In this document: piece after piece, positions 24,914 through 33,197 of the stretch | How positions within the stretch are numbered: position 1 is the stretch's first letter | How the letters are laid out: every line of letters starts with the position of its first letter | Assembly (NCBI RefSeq): GCF_928392795.1 | Contig: NZ_CAKMTJ010000007.1 | Location: forward strand, 101,505 to 165,504 | Direction: 5' to 3' | Length of the DNA stretch: 64,000 nucleotides | Origin: Rothia nasimurium | Lineage (GTDB): Bacteria > Actinomycetota > Actinomycetes > Actinomycetales > Micrococcaceae | Notes under the pieces: model-generated | Told to the model about the DNA's origin: nothing | The model's input: the letters and a program-made list of their open reading frames with translations, nothing else | Database searches by the model: none | Translations under genes and position numbers: made by a program

Positions 24914-26214
24914 GCAGCAGGTACCAAATCAACACCCAGGCGGGCCATGAGCAGGTCGGCTACCAGCTGACCGCCGGCACCACCGTTCTCAAGGGTAGAG
25001 AGGGCCCACTGGTCAAGGGCAACCAGAGCGGCGGGAGTGTTGAGGTCGTCGGCAAGATGCTGGCGGACGCTCTCAAGCAGGGAAAGGGCGGCCTCATCGG
25101 GCTGCCCCTCGGCAGCTTCCGCAGCCGAGCGGTAGAGTTCCAGACGCCCCTGGGCCTTGGTCAGCAAATCTTCCTGCCAGAACCAGTCGGTGCGGTAGTG
25201 GTTATCCATAATCGCCAGGCGGATAGCAGCAGGTTCTACACCGGCAGCCCGCAGCTTCGACACCAGCACCAGGTTACCCAGGGACTTGCTCATCTTCTCC
25301 CCGTCAAGACCCACCATGCCGGTGTGCATGTAGTGGCGGGCCATAGGCTCACCGTTCAGGGCAAAGGAATGGCTCGAACCCAAATCGTGGTGCGGGAAAA
25401 TCAGGTCAGAGCCACCGCCCTGAACAGAGAAGGGTGCGCCCAAGAACTCACTCGAGATCACACTGCACTCGATATGCCAGCCGGGGCGGCCGCGTCCTAG
25501 CTCCCCCGCCTCCCAGGCAGGCTCCCCCGCCCGCTCAACGCGCCACAGCAGGGGGTCAAGGGCATTACGCTTACCGGGGCGATTAGGGTCACCGCCGCGC
25601 TCGCCAAAAATGGTCAGCATCTCTTCCAGACTGTAATGGGCCACCTGACCCAGCGACCAGCCGCCTTCGCGGCCTTCACCCAGTTTCTGGGCGGCCTCAA
25701 TATCGAAGTAGATATCACCGTCGGGCTGGGTAACACCATGCTCATCGGTGAAACCGGGCACGCGGTAGGCCACGCCCTCGTGCAACAGTTTCTGCACGGC
25801 AGCCGCCACAGAGGGCACCGAGTCGACAACGCTCACGTAGTGGTCGGGGGCAATGACGTTCAGGGCCACCATATCGGTACGGAACAGCTCGGTCTGTTCC
25901 TCAGCCAGCTGCCGCCAGTCAACGCCGGTCGCTTCGGCACGTTCAAGCAGGGGATCATCAACGTCGGTGACGTTCTGTACGAAGGTTACCTCTACCCCGG
26001 CATCGCGCCAGGCCCGGTTCAGCACGTCAAAAGCAACATAGGTAGAAGCGTGCCCCATGTGGGTAGCGTCGTAGGGGGTAATGCCGCAGACATACAGCCC
26101 TGCACGGCTCTCACGCTCGAGGGTCTGCCTGCCCCCGGCCGCAGTATCAAAGACGGTGGGAAGGGGCGCCTGCCCCGGGAGTGACGGAATGGTGGGCTGG
26201 TCCCAAGCTCGCAT
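24910..26214 (-). CDS. mshC: L-cysteine:1D-myo-inositol 2-amino-2-deoxy-alpha-D-glucopyranoside ligase MshC
   Basis: The 434-residue enzyme is a cysteinyl-tRNA synthetase paralogue. It has the zinc Cys in YVCGITPYDATHMGHA (HMGH near residue 52), the SSEFLGAPFSVQGGGSDLIFPHH active site segment and KMSKS in GEKMSKSLGN. It lacks the C-terminal anticodon-binding domain of CysS, which marks MshC. It ligates cysteine to GlcN-Ins in mycothiol synthesis, replacing glutathione in Actinobacteria. The 3' ends of this gene and PAC2 overlap by four bases in convergent orientation. Confidence 0.95.
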   Translation of the reverse strand: MRAWDQPTIPSLPGQAPLPTVFDTAAGGRQTLERESRAGLYVCGITPYDATHMGHASTYVAFDVLNRAWRDAGVEVTFVQNVTDVDDPLLERAEATGVDWRQLAEEQTELFRTDMVALNVIAPDHYVSVVDSVPSVAAAVQKLLHEGVAYRVPGFTDEHGVTQPDGDIYFDIEAAQKLGEGREGGWSLGQVAHYSLEEMLTIFGERGGDPNRPGKRNALDPLLWRVERAGEPAWEAGELGRGRPGWHIECSVISSEFLGAPFSVQGGGSDLIFPHHDLGSSHSFALNGEPMARHYMHTGMVGLDGEKMSKSLGNLVLVSKLRAAGVEPAAIRLAIMDNHYRTDWFWQEDLLTKAQGRLELYRSAAEAAEGQPDEAALSLLESVRQHLADDLNTPAALVALDQWALSTLENGGAGGQLVADLLMARLGVDLVPAA

Positions 26215-26287
26215 GAAAACCTCACGATAGTTGATGTGCGCCTACCCCGAATAGCCTCGGGCGGCACTTTTTCTCTTCCTAAAACAA

Positions 26288-26319
26288 TACCCGCCCGGAA
26301 AGGTATTTCCGGGCGGGTA
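26288..26319 (-). terminator. Terminator after uppP
   Basis: A perfect 14-bp stem (arm TACCCGCCCGGAAA) closes a GGTA loop. On the minus strand it follows uppP by about 16 bp, and on the plus strand it ends in AAAAAG. Confidence 0.85.
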
Positions 26320-26334
26320 AAAAGTGAGACAGGT

Positions 26335-27165
26335 CTACGCGGCGAGGACGCCGGTGCCCAGCAGGATGTACAGGGCAAGACCCAGGGCGATACGGTACCA
26401 GACGAAGATGCTGTAGCTCTTGTTGGAAACGTACTTGAGGAACCAACCAATAATCAGGTAGCCGACCACGAAAGCAACCAGGGTTGCGACCATGGTGGAG
26501 CCGAAACCGTAGTAGCCGGTGAAGCCCTCGGAGATGCTGCCTGCCAGCTTATAGAGACCCGATGCGAAAACCGCGGGGATTGCCAGCAGGAAGGAGTAAC
26601 GGGCGGCAGCCTCACGGGTGTAGCCCATGAGCAGACCGGCCATGATAGTACCGCCGGAGCGAGAAACACCGGGAACCAGGGCCAGGGCCTGCGCGAAACC
26701 GTACAGAATACCGTGCTTGATGGTGAGGTCTTTCAGCTCGCGCTGTTCGCGACCGATACGGTCTGCAATACCCAGGAAGATTGCGAACACAATCAGCATG
26801 GTTGCGGTAATCCAGAGGCTACGGAAGGTTGAATCGATGTAGTTCTCCAGCAGGATGCCCAGAATACCAATCGGCAGGGAGCCGATGATAATGAACCAGC
26901 CCATGCGGGCGTCCGGATCCTTCTTATCAACCTTGCCCACCAAAGAACCGAACCAGTTCTTGATGATGCGAACGATGTCCTTCCAGAAGAAGACCAAAAC
27001 AGCCGCTTCAGTACCCAGCTGGGTAATAGCGGTAAAAGCCGCACCGGGATCCTCGCTGTTCGGCAAGAACTGACCCACGATACGAATATGACCCGATGAC
27101 GAGATCGGCAAAAACTCAGTTAGACCCTGGACGAGACCCAGGATGATTGCTTGTATCCATTCCAC
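26335..27165 (-). CDS. uppP: Undecaprenyl-diphosphatase UppP (BacA)
   Basis: This polytopic phosphatase has both signature motifs: [17 protein letters not shown] near the N-terminus and [12 protein letters not shown] in the middle. It has about eight helices. It recycles undecaprenyl pyrophosphate to the monophosphate carrier for peptidoglycan synthesis, with activity on the outer side of the membrane. The open frame extends to a TTG at 27189, but the family begins at the equivalent of [11 protein letters not shown], so I chose the GTG at 27165 (276 residues). No Shine-Dalgarno is seen; a TAGAGT box lies 8 nt upstream, compatible with a leaderless start. Confidence 0.93.
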   Translation of the reverse strand: MEWIQAIILGLVQGLTEFLPISSSGHIRIVGQFLPNSEDPGAAFTAITQLGTEAAVLVFFWKDIVRIIKNWFGSLVGKVDKKDPDARMGWFIIIGSLPIGILGILLENYIDSTFRSLWITATMLIVFAIFLGIADRIGREQRELKDLTIKHGILYGFAQALALVPGVSRSGGTIMAGLLMGYTREAAARYSFLLAIPAVFASGLYKLAGSISEGFTGYYGFGSTMVATLVAFVVGYLIIGWFLKYVSNKSYSIFVWYRIALGLALYILLGTGVLAA

Positions 27166-27194
27166 AGCAGAAAACTCTACGCGAGTCAAAGAAA

Positions 27195-27224
27195 AAGCAC
27201 AGCACCGCTCGCGGTGCTGTGCTT
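27195..27224 (-). terminator. Terminator after the acidic protein gene
   Basis: A perfect 14-bp stem (AAGCACAGCACCGC with its complement) has a 2-nt centre and is followed by TTTTTC on the minus strand. It separates the acidic protein gene from uppP. Confidence 0.85.
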
Positions 27225-27254
27225 GGAATAACAGGTAGAACTTAGGTAACCGGT

Positions 27255-27557
27255 CTACTTCTGCTCTTCATCGAGGTAGTACTCCACCTCATCATCATCG
27301 TCTTCGTCGTCTTCATCATCGAAGTCGTAGTCAAAGTCATCGTCGTCGTCTTCATCTTCGATGAAAACTTCGAGCGGTGTGACCTCTTCGTAGGCGTCGA
27401 ACAGGGCTTCTTCGTAGCGTTCAAAGGCGTTTGCGATGGCTACGTAGGTGTTGTCGACGGCGGCGTCGTGTTCACCGCGGCTATTGATAATAGCGTTGAG
27501 GTGCTCTTCGAGGGCGGCGGTCAGGTGAGCCAGTTCGGCACGAGGGTTATTACTCAT
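27255..27557 (-). CDS. Small acidic-tailed protein of unknown function
   Basis: The predicted 100-residue protein begins [19 protein letters not shown]. It has a helical first half (about 5-65, amphipathic, probably all-alpha) and a second half dominated by Asp and Glu, ending EEQK. Similar proteins in Micrococcaceae are sometimes labelled primosomal, a name I cannot support. The acidic tail might bind metal or mimic nucleic acid. The upstream frame to 27665 runs through the ldh terminator and is not coding. TAACGT ends 7 nt before the ATG at 27557, suggesting a leaderless mRNA. Confidence 0.7.
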   Translation of the reverse strand: MSNNPRAELAHLTAALEEHLNAIINSRGEHDAAVDNTYVAIANAFERYEEALFDAYEEVTPLEVFIEDEDDDDDFDYDFDDEDDEDDDDEVEYYLDEEQK

Positions 27558-27564
27558 ACAGTAG

Positions 27565-27593
27565 ACGTTACCCCCTTTCTCGGTAGGTGGGAA
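27565..27593 (-). promoter_or_regulatory. Predicted leaderless promoter of the acidic protein gene
   Basis: On the minus strand, TTCCCA (27588-27593) and TAACGT (27565-27570) are 17 bp apart, with 7 nt before the ATG at 27557 and no Shine-Dalgarno. Confidence 0.45.
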
Positions 27594-27631
27594 ATACCGA
27601 GCGGTGAAAATTTGGTGAATCACACATAACA

Positions 27632-27665
27632 GTGCCGCCCCGCTCGGGTGGGAGCGGGGCGGCAC
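27632..27665 (-). terminator. Terminator after ldh
   Basis: A perfect 14-bp stem (arm GTGCCGCCCCGCTC) closes a 6-nt loop 45 bp downstream of the ldh stop. Confidence 0.85.
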
Positions 27666-27709
27666 CGTCTATAGGGCCAGGCTTCGGATGCGCTAGTGAC
27701 TTACCGGTT

Positions 27710-28672
27710 TTAGAAGCCCAGGGTTGCCAGTGAGGAGTTGATGGCGTTGGCTGAGGCGCGCAGACGCTCGATTTCCTCATCGGTCATGGGGACGTCGAGT
27801 ACACGCTTGACGCCGTCACGGGAGACAACGGAGGGCAGTGAGAGAGCGGCTTCGCCCTCGATGCCGTAGCGGCCGCGCACCTGGGTTGCGACGTTGAGTA
27901 CGGCGTCCTGGCCGTGCAGGATAGCTTCGGCGATGCGGGTAGCTGAGATACCGATGGCGTAGTTGGTGGAACCCTTACCTTCGATGACCTTGTAGGCTGC
28001 ACGCATAGCTTCTTCTGCCAGTTCTGCCTTGACCTCTTCGGTGAAGACCTTTTCGCCGTCTTCGTTGGTCCACTCATCAAGGGGAACCATACCGATGTTG
28101 GCTGCTGACCAGACGGGGAATTCTGAGTCGCCGTGCTCACCAACGATGTTGGCGTGAACTGACTTGATGGAGACACCAGCCTTTTCAGCGATCAGCCAGC
28201 GCAGGCGGGATGAGTCGAGCACGGTACCTGATGCGAAGCAGCGCTCGGTGGGCAGGCCGGTGATCTTCTGAGCAACAACGGCGAGGACGTCGCAGGGGTT
28301 GGTGACGATCATGAGGATAGCGTTGGGGGCTACCTCCATGACCTTGGGAAGCATGGACTTGAAGATGTTGACGTTTGCTTCTGCCAGTTCGAGGCGGGGC
28401 TGACCGGGCTTCTGGCGGGCGCCTGCGGTAACGATGATGAGGTCTGAGTCGCGCAGGATTTCTACATCGCCGCTGCCTGAAACTTCAGCTTCGTGGGCGA
28501 ACATGGTGCCGTGGGCGATATCGAGGCCTTCTGCCTCAGCGCGCTCACCGGCGATGTCGTAGATAACGATTTCATCAGCTGCGCCGCGCAGGGTTGCTGC
28601 GTAGGCGGTTGCTGAACCAACACCACCTGCGCCGATAACGCCGAGCTTGGTGTTCTTCTTTTCGAGAGCCAT
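27710..28672 (-). CDS. ldh: L-lactate dehydrogenase
   Basis: The 320-residue NAD-dependent enzyme has the dinucleotide fold GVIGAGGVGSATAYA at residues 11-25. The substrate Arg region ARQKPGQPR contains a Gln, as in lactate rather than malate dehydrogenases. The catalytic His lies in GEHGDSEFPVW, and VTNPCDVLA is the conserved mid-domain motif. It reduces pyruvate to L-lactate and regenerates NAD+, so the organism can ferment. GAAAGGA precedes the ATG. A TGTGA/TCACA palindrome lies in the 387-bp gap to the divergent exporter gene. Confidence 0.95.
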   Translation of the reverse strand: MALEKKNTKLGVIGAGGVGSATAYAATLRGAADEIVIYDIAGERAEAEGLDIAHGTMFAHEAEVSGSGDVEILRDSDLIIVTAGARQKPGQPRLELAEANVNIFKSMLPKVMEVAPNAILMIVTNPCDVLAVVAQKITGLPTERCFASGTVLDSSRLRWLIAEKAGVSIKSVHANIVGEHGDSEFPVWSAANIGMVPLDEWTNEDGEKVFTEEVKAELAEEAMRAAYKVIEGKGSTNYAIGISATRIAEAILHGQDAVLNVATQVRGRYGIEGEAALSLPSVVSRDGVKRVLDVPMTDEEIERLRASANAINSSLATLGF

Positions 28673-28838
28673 GGGAGGTTCCTTTCAGCAGATGCTGTGG
28701 GGTTGTTTTGTGTTCGTTACATCTCAAGTATGCCAGAAAAAATACGCTTTTATGTGGGTTTATCTGCTTTTCATTTGGGGTTTTGCTGACCTTTACTCAG
28801 AAAAGCCCACAAAACCAAATATGTGCAGGATGACCCTT

Positions 28839-28852
28839 TGTGAAAGCTCACA
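28839..28852. promoter_or_regulatory. TGTGA-N4-TCACA palindrome upstream of ldh
   Basis: TGTGAAAGCTCACA is a 5-bp-arm palindrome with a 4-bp centre. CRP/GlxR and Rex sites have similar arms but a 6-bp centre, so the assignment is uncertain. It lies about 170 bp upstream of the ldh start. Confidence 0.35.
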
Positions 28853-28938
28853 CCCGGTCTTACGTAGATAATTTCAAGCTACCCTGCCCACTGTGGTGCA
28901 CAAGACGCTTTCAGAAGGAAGTATTTTTGCAGAACTGC

Positions 28939-28963
28939 ACTTAAGCTTGTTAAGTTCGCGAAC
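28939..28963. promoter_or_regulatory. Overlapping palindromes upstream of the DHA2 exporter
   Basis: ACTTAA-GCTTG-TTAAGT (28939-28955) overlaps GTTCGCGAAC (28954-28963). Both are perfect inverted repeats. They lie about 100 bp before the exporter start, a typical place for a TetR- or MarR-type repressor. No such regulator gene is adjacent. Confidence 0.4.
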
Positions 28964-29059
28964 CCAAGACTACGCAACCGCCCGCCACAAGCGTCCGCGC
29001 ACCGTAGACCAAGCAAAACCGCGCGAACCCGCAATTCACTCCAGACCTAAAGGTTCGTC

Positions 29060-31126
29060 ATGTCTACAGCACCAGCTACACCAGAGCAGACAACCACCCA
29101 AGACCAACCCCTCATGACCCATCGGCAAATCATGCTGGTCATCGTCGGTCTTATGGCGGGCATGTTCCTCTCATCCCTCGATCAAACCATCGTCTCTACA
29201 GCTATCAGGACGATCGGTGATGACCTCCACGGCCTAGAACAGCAGGCGTGGGTCACCACCGCCTACATGATCACCTCCACGATCACCACCCCTATCTACG
29301 GCAAGCTCTCCGACCTCTTCGGCCGTCGCCCCCTCTACCTCTTCGGTATCGTCGTCTTTATTCTGGGTTCGCTTTTTTCCAGCTTCTCCACCTCGATGAT
29401 TATGCTGGCTGCCTTCCGCGCTTTCCAGGGCATCGGTGCGGGCGCCCTCATGTCTCTACCCATGGCGATTATGGGTGATATGCTGGCTCCCCGTGAGCGC
29501 GCCAAGTACCAGGGCTACTTTCTGGCCGTCTTTGGCATCTCCTCCGTGCTCGGCCCCCTCACCGGTGGCCTCTTTGCCGGTAGCGACGAAATTCTGTGGA
29601 TTACCGGCTGGCGCTGGGTCTTCCTCATCAACGTCCCCATCGGCATCATTGCCCTGGCTATGGTCTGGAAGTTCCTGCACCTGCCCCGCATCACCGATGC
29701 TGCCCTCAAGCCCCGCGTTGACTGGTGGGGTGCAACCAGCGTTGTTGTAGCTCTGGTCCCCCTCCTGCTCGTGGCTGAACAGGGTCGCGAATGGGGCTGG
29801 ACCTCCGCTGCGTCCATCACCTGCTTCGTCATCTCCGCCCTGGGTCTAGCAGCCTTCCTCATCATCGAATCCAAGATGGGCCAGGACGCCATCCTCCCGC
29901 TGGCTCTCTTCCGCTCCGGTGCCTTCTCCATGTCGTCCCTTCTGGGCTTCCTGGTTGGCTTCGGCATGTTCGGCGCCATGATGACTATCCCCCTCTACCT
30001 GCAGATTGTCACCGGGCTAACCCCCACCGAGTCGGGCTTCGCAACCCTACCCATGATGGCCGGTATTATGACCGCCTCCATCGTGTCGGGTCGCATGGTC
30101 GCTAGCACCGGTAAATACCGCATCTTCCCCATTCTGGGCACCGCCCTCATGGTAGTTGCCTACTACTACCTGACCTTCATGACAGCGGACCGCCCCCTCT
30201 GGTTCCTCATGCTGGGCATGTTCATCATGGGTCTTGGCCTGGGTCAGCTCATGCAGTCCCTGACCCTGGCAGCCCAGAATGCTGTTGCTCCCTCCTACAT
30301 GGGTGTGGCGTCCTCCGCCGCCACCTTCTTCCGTCAGATCGGTGGCACCATGGGTACCGCCGTCCTGCTGTCGGTTCTCTTCTCAGCTATGCCCGGCAAC
30401 ATCATGAAGGCCATGGGCAACGAGGACGACCTGCGTTCGGGTCTTGACGCCGCGCTGACTCCCGCAGTGGCCTCCGCTCCTGAAAACCAGGGCATCATGG
30501 AGCAGATGTGGAATCAGATTGTGGAGCCCGTCCAGAGCTCTATCGCCTCTCAGCTCTCAACCGCCTCTGACCAGGCTCGAACCGCCGCCGACGATACGGT
30601 GTACCAGCAGGTTTCTGCTGCGGTTCAGGCCCAGGTTGACGCTGGTGCCCTGCCTGCCGACCAGGCCCAGACCTTCATTGACACCCAGGTAGCTGAAGCC
30701 ACCCCGGCCGCTGAAGAGGCCGCACTGGCATCTGCCGCCGAGCAGGCTCACGCGTCGGTTCAGGACGGCACCCTGGCCGTTGACTGGTCCGATGAAGCCC
30801 AGCGCTCCTACTGGGTAGACCAGCTCACCCCCACCCTGGCAGAGCAGATTTCTTCTACCTCCACCGATGGTGAAGGTTCAGGCGTTTCAACCTCTGATAC
30901 CTCTTACCTCACCGGTGCGGACGCCCGCCTCACCCGCCCCTTCATGGTTGGCTTCAACGCTTCAACCCTGTCGGTCTACTGGGTTGCCTTCTTTGCCACC
31001 GTTCTGGCCTTTGTTCTGGCTCTCTTCTTCAAGACTCCCCCGCTGCGTGCAGCTTCAGGTCTGCAGGAAAATGCCCAGGGCAACAAGCAGGCTGAAGATG
31101 CCGCTCCCGCTAGGCGCTCCCGCTAG
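29060..31126 (+). CDS. DHA2-family MFS drug/proton antiporter (EmrB/QacA type)
   Basis: The 688-residue transporter has motif A variants KLSDLFGRRPLYL, the SLDQTIVSTAIRTIGDDL start and RAFQGIGAGALMSLP, which are typical of 14-helix DHA2 exporters. An unusual hydrophilic insertion of about 170 residues (roughly 455-625) is rich in Ala, Gln, Thr and Glu. It is placed before the final helix and is predicted to be outside the membrane. Such loops are known in some actinobacterial members. It probably exports lipophilic cationic compounds by proton exchange; the substrate cannot be read from the sequence. AAAGG precedes the ATG. Confidence 0.88.
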   Translation: MSTAPATPEQTTTQDQPLMTHRQIMLVIVGLMAGMFLSSLDQTIVSTAIRTIGDDLHGLEQQAWVTTAYMITSTITTPIYGKLSDLFGRRPLYLFGIVVFILGSLFSSFSTSMIMLAAFRAFQGIGAGALMSLPMAIMGDMLAPRERAKYQGYFLAVFGISSVLGPLTGGLFAGSDEILWITGWRWVFLINVPIGIIALAMVWKFLHLPRITDAALKPRVDWWGATSVVVALVPLLLVAEQGREWGWTSAASITCFVISALGLAAFLIIESKMGQDAILPLALFRSGAFSMSSLLGFLVGFGMFGAMMTIPLYLQIVTGLTPTESGFATLPMMAGIMTASIVSGRMVASTGKYRIFPILGTALMVVAYYYLTFMTADRPLWFLMLGMFIMGLGLGQLMQSLTLAAQNAVAPSYMGVASSAATFFRQIGGTMGTAVLLSVLFSAMPGNIMKAMGNEDDLRSGLDAALTPAVASAPENQGIMEQMWNQIVEPVQSSIASQLSTASDQARTAADDTVYQQVSAAVQAQVDAGALPADQAQTFIDTQVAEATPAAEEAALASAAEQAHASVQDGTLAVDWSDEAQRSYWVDQLTPTLAEQISSTSTDGEGSGVSTSDTSYLTGADARLTRPFMVGFNASTLSVYWVAFFATVLAFVLALFFKTPPLRAASGLQENAQGNKQAEDAAPARRSR

Positions 31127-31129
31127 CAG

Positions 31130-31178
31130 AAGGCCGGGGCCTGTCACCGAACTTGTCGGTGGTAGGCCCCGGCCTTTT
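31130..31178 (+). terminator. Terminator after the DHA2 exporter
   Basis: A long stem with arm AAGGCCGGGGCC and its complement, extended by TCACCGA/TCGGTGG pairing, is followed by TTTTTA. It also faces the 3' end of selO. Confidence 0.85.
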
Positions 31179-31208
31179 TAAACCAAATTCTAGATAAGAG
31201 AAGTTGCT

Positions 31209-32714
31209 CTATGTTCCGCAAAAGCTCGTGAAGAAGCGGGACTCGGCAGGAGCGCCTTCCAGATAGTCCAGGCCGGCATGGCGCTCAAAGGGGTTACTGA
31301 CGGCTTCCAGCAGCTCCTCAATCGGTTGCCGATTCCCGCGCTCCATCTGCCGTAGGGCAGCGTCGAGGGCTAAATTTCTGGGGATGTAGACAGGGTTATG
31401 TGCCAGCATGAGTTCCGTGGCCCGTTCAGGGGTAGTACCTGTAGCGACCTTCAGTTCTTCCCATCGAGCCAACCAGCCCTGCCGGTCTTCCTCGGGTAGC
31501 ATGCAGGTTCCTTCAGCCAAAGACCTAAAGAACCCTGTAAAGTCCAGCGCGTGGCGCTCTAGCAGCCCCAGAGTTGCCTGCCCGAACCTGCCCACTTGGG
31601 CGCGGACGTCCTCACCAACCCCGCCCAGGTCAAGCCCCAGCTTGATAGCAAATGCCGCTATTTGCTGCTCTACCACTTCATCTTCGAACTCCGAAATCAC
31701 TTCGGTGGCTAGGTGGATTGCCCGGTTCGGATCTTCAGGGTCGATGATATCGAGCAGGGTTTCAGCAAAGCGGGAAAGGTTCCAGGCGGTGATACCGGGC
31801 TGGTGGTTGTAGGCGTAGCGGCCCTGACGGTCGATAGAACTAAAAACCTTGCCGCGCTCAAAAGCATCAATGAAAGCGCAGGGGCCAAAATCGATAGCCT
31901 CGCCGGATATAGTCACGTTATCGGTGTTGAGCACCCCGTGCACGAACCCCAGCGCCTGCCAGCTAGCTACCAGGTGAGCTTGCCGCTGCGCCACAGCACG
32001 AAGCAGGGCAAGGGCCCGCTCACTGCGGGTTTCTCCCGGGGTGAGGTCGGGGTAATGACGGGCCAGGGCATAATCGACCAGCTGCCCCCGCACCTCGGGG
32101 TCGCAGTGGTACTGGGCAAACTGGAAGGTACCTACCCGCAGGTGGCTGGCGGCAACACGCAGAACCAGCCCCGCCGGTTCCGGTTCAGGTGCGCGGCGCT
32201 GCACCTTCTCGCCGGTCTCGAACACAGCCAGGGCTCTGGTGGTCGGCAGACCGAGCGCATGCAGGGACTCCCCGATGACCGCCTCGCGCCAGGCCGCCGA
32301 GAGTGGAGCCTTGCCGTCCGAACCGGGGCGCGAGAAGGGCGTCCGGCCACTGCCTTTGATGTGTAAATCGCAGCGGGCAGCACTACCGCCTTCTTCCCGC
32401 GCGGGGATAGCCAGTTCACCAACGAGGTGGGCCCGACCATCGCCCAGCACCGGCGAGAGCTGCCCGAACTGGTAGCCCGAGTAGGCCAGGGCGACCGTGG
32501 GGGCCTCTCCCCTGCCGGTCATCCAGGCTAGACCGGCGTCAGTGCGCAACCAGGCCGGGTTCAGCCCCAAGTCGCGGGCAAGATTCTCGTTGAGCCAGGT
32601 CAGGCGGGTCCCCTGCGGGATATCCGGCTGGGCAGGGCGGGTGAGGCCGGGGAAGGTCTCACTGTAGGTATGGTCAAGGAGCGGGGCGGACGCACGGGGT
32701 TCAGTAGGCTGCAT
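31209..32714 (-). CDS. selO: Protein adenylyltransferase SelO (YdiU/UPF0061 family)
   Basis: The 501-residue pseudokinase-fold enzyme shows YSGYQFGQLSPVLGDGRAHLVGE and DLHIKGSGRTPFSRPGSDGKA (the AMP-binding Lys and Gly-rich segments). It also has FVHGVLNTDNVTISGEAIDFGPCAFIDAF (the Asn/Asp metal site) and the C-terminal FCGT. SelO transfers AMP to protein Ser, Thr or Tyr and is linked to oxidative stress. The terminal segment has an ordinary Cys where eukaryotic homologues carry selenocysteine. It stands alone, with an AT-rich palindromic region upstream. Confidence 0.92.
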   Translation of the reverse strand: MQPTEPRASAPLLDHTYSETFPGLTRPAQPDIPQGTRLTWLNENLARDLGLNPAWLRTDAGLAWMTGRGEAPTVALAYSGYQFGQLSPVLGDGRAHLVGELAIPAREEGGSAARCDLHIKGSGRTPFSRPGSDGKAPLSAAWREAVIGESLHALGLPTTRALAVFETGEKVQRRAPEPEPAGLVLRVAASHLRVGTFQFAQYHCDPEVRGQLVDYALARHYPDLTPGETRSERALALLRAVAQRQAHLVASWQALGFVHGVLNTDNVTISGEAIDFGPCAFIDAFERGKVFSSIDRQGRYAYNHQPGITAWNLSRFAETLLDIIDPEDPNRAIHLATEVISEFEDEVVEQQIAAFAIKLGLDLGGVGEDVRAQVGRFGQATLGLLERHALDFTGFFRSLAEGTCMLPEEDRQGWLARWEELKVATGTTPERATELMLAHNPVYIPRNLALDAALRQMERGNRQPIEELLEAVSNPFERHAGLDYLEGAPAESRFFTSFCGT

Positions 32715-32813
32715 AGGGCTAGTTTATCGCCCGGTTGAAGGCTAGAGAGACTGGCTTAAAGGCAGGGAGCTGCCACCGATTTCAAAATTTTTTAAGGGCG
32801 CCAGCCAAAAATT

Positions 32814-32843
32814 ATCAGTTTAACTGATGAATAAAGTTGATAA
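32814..32843. promoter_or_regulatory. AT-rich palindrome upstream of selO
   Basis: ATCAGTT-T-AACTGAT (32814-32828) is a perfect 7-bp-arm palindrome. It is nested in a longer TTATCA...TGATAA pair (to 32843) in an otherwise GC-rich gap of 249 bp. It overlaps GATAAT on the minus strand, a possible -10 for selO, so it may be an operator. Confidence 0.4.
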
Positions 32844-32903
32844 TCTACCGGAGCATAAGAATTCCGCCAGGGCCTGGTTCGTAGCAATAGGGCCTAAGTC
32901 AAT

Positions 32904-32939
32904 AAAAAACCGGCCCCTGTCAACAGGAGCCGGTTTTTT
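32904..32939. terminator. Terminator after tRNA-Leu
   Basis: CCGGCCCCTGT pairs with ACAGGAGCCGG (one mismatch), flanked by A6 on the left and T6 on the right, so it works on both strands. On the minus strand it follows the tRNA by about 25 nt. Confidence 0.9.
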
Positions 32940-32963
32940 ATATGTCCCACATGGGGTTTATTG

Positions 32964-33049
32964 TGCGCGAGGGGGGACTTGAACCCCCACCCTCTAATAC
33001 GAGGACTAGCACCTCAAGCTAGCGCGTCTGCCTATTCCGCCACCCGCGC
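32964..33049 (-). tRNA. tRNA-Leu (anticodon GAG)
   Basis: The minus strand folds as a class II tRNA of 86 nt. The acceptor is GCGCGGG with 3' strand CTCGCGC (one G-U pair) and discriminator A. The D-arm contains GGCAGACGCG, the anticodon stem CTAGC/GCTAG encloses the loop TTGAGGT with GAG at the centre, a long variable arm follows, and the T-arm is GGGGGTTCAAGTCCCCC. CCA is not encoded; the genome continues CAA. It reads CUC codons. Confidence 0.95.
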
Positions 33050-33162
33050 AAGGCGTCTTACAGACTTCAACTGAAGCCGTGCTGGCAACGAGTTATTACT
33101 ATACACAATGTTGAGCGAACGTGCAAAATCCACCTTCCACCACCCCACCATCACTCCCCAGC

Positions 33163-33197
33163 TCGACCTTGTACATACAGGGGCTTACTATAGTGAT
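33163..33197 (+). promoter_or_regulatory. Predicted leaderless promoter of pepN
   Basis: TCGACC (33163-33168), a 17-bp spacer and TACTAT (33186-33191) are followed by 6 nt and the GTG at 33198. No Shine-Dalgarno lies before this GTG. Confidence 0.5.

Larger units (their letters stand above)
28673..29059. other. Divergent regulatory region between ldh and the DHA2 exporter gene
   Basis: No credible coding sequence is seen in these 387 bases; the short plus-strand frame starting at 28893 has no ribosome site and unlike composition. The region is more AT-rich than its neighbours and contains two clusters of palindromes (28839-28852 and 28939-28963). Confidence 0.6.

Noticed and set aside
33108..33197. 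N-terminal extension of pepN from the first in-frame ATG
   Set aside because: The extension is unlike M1 peptidases, it contains the predicted promoter, and the family begins at the GTG 33198.
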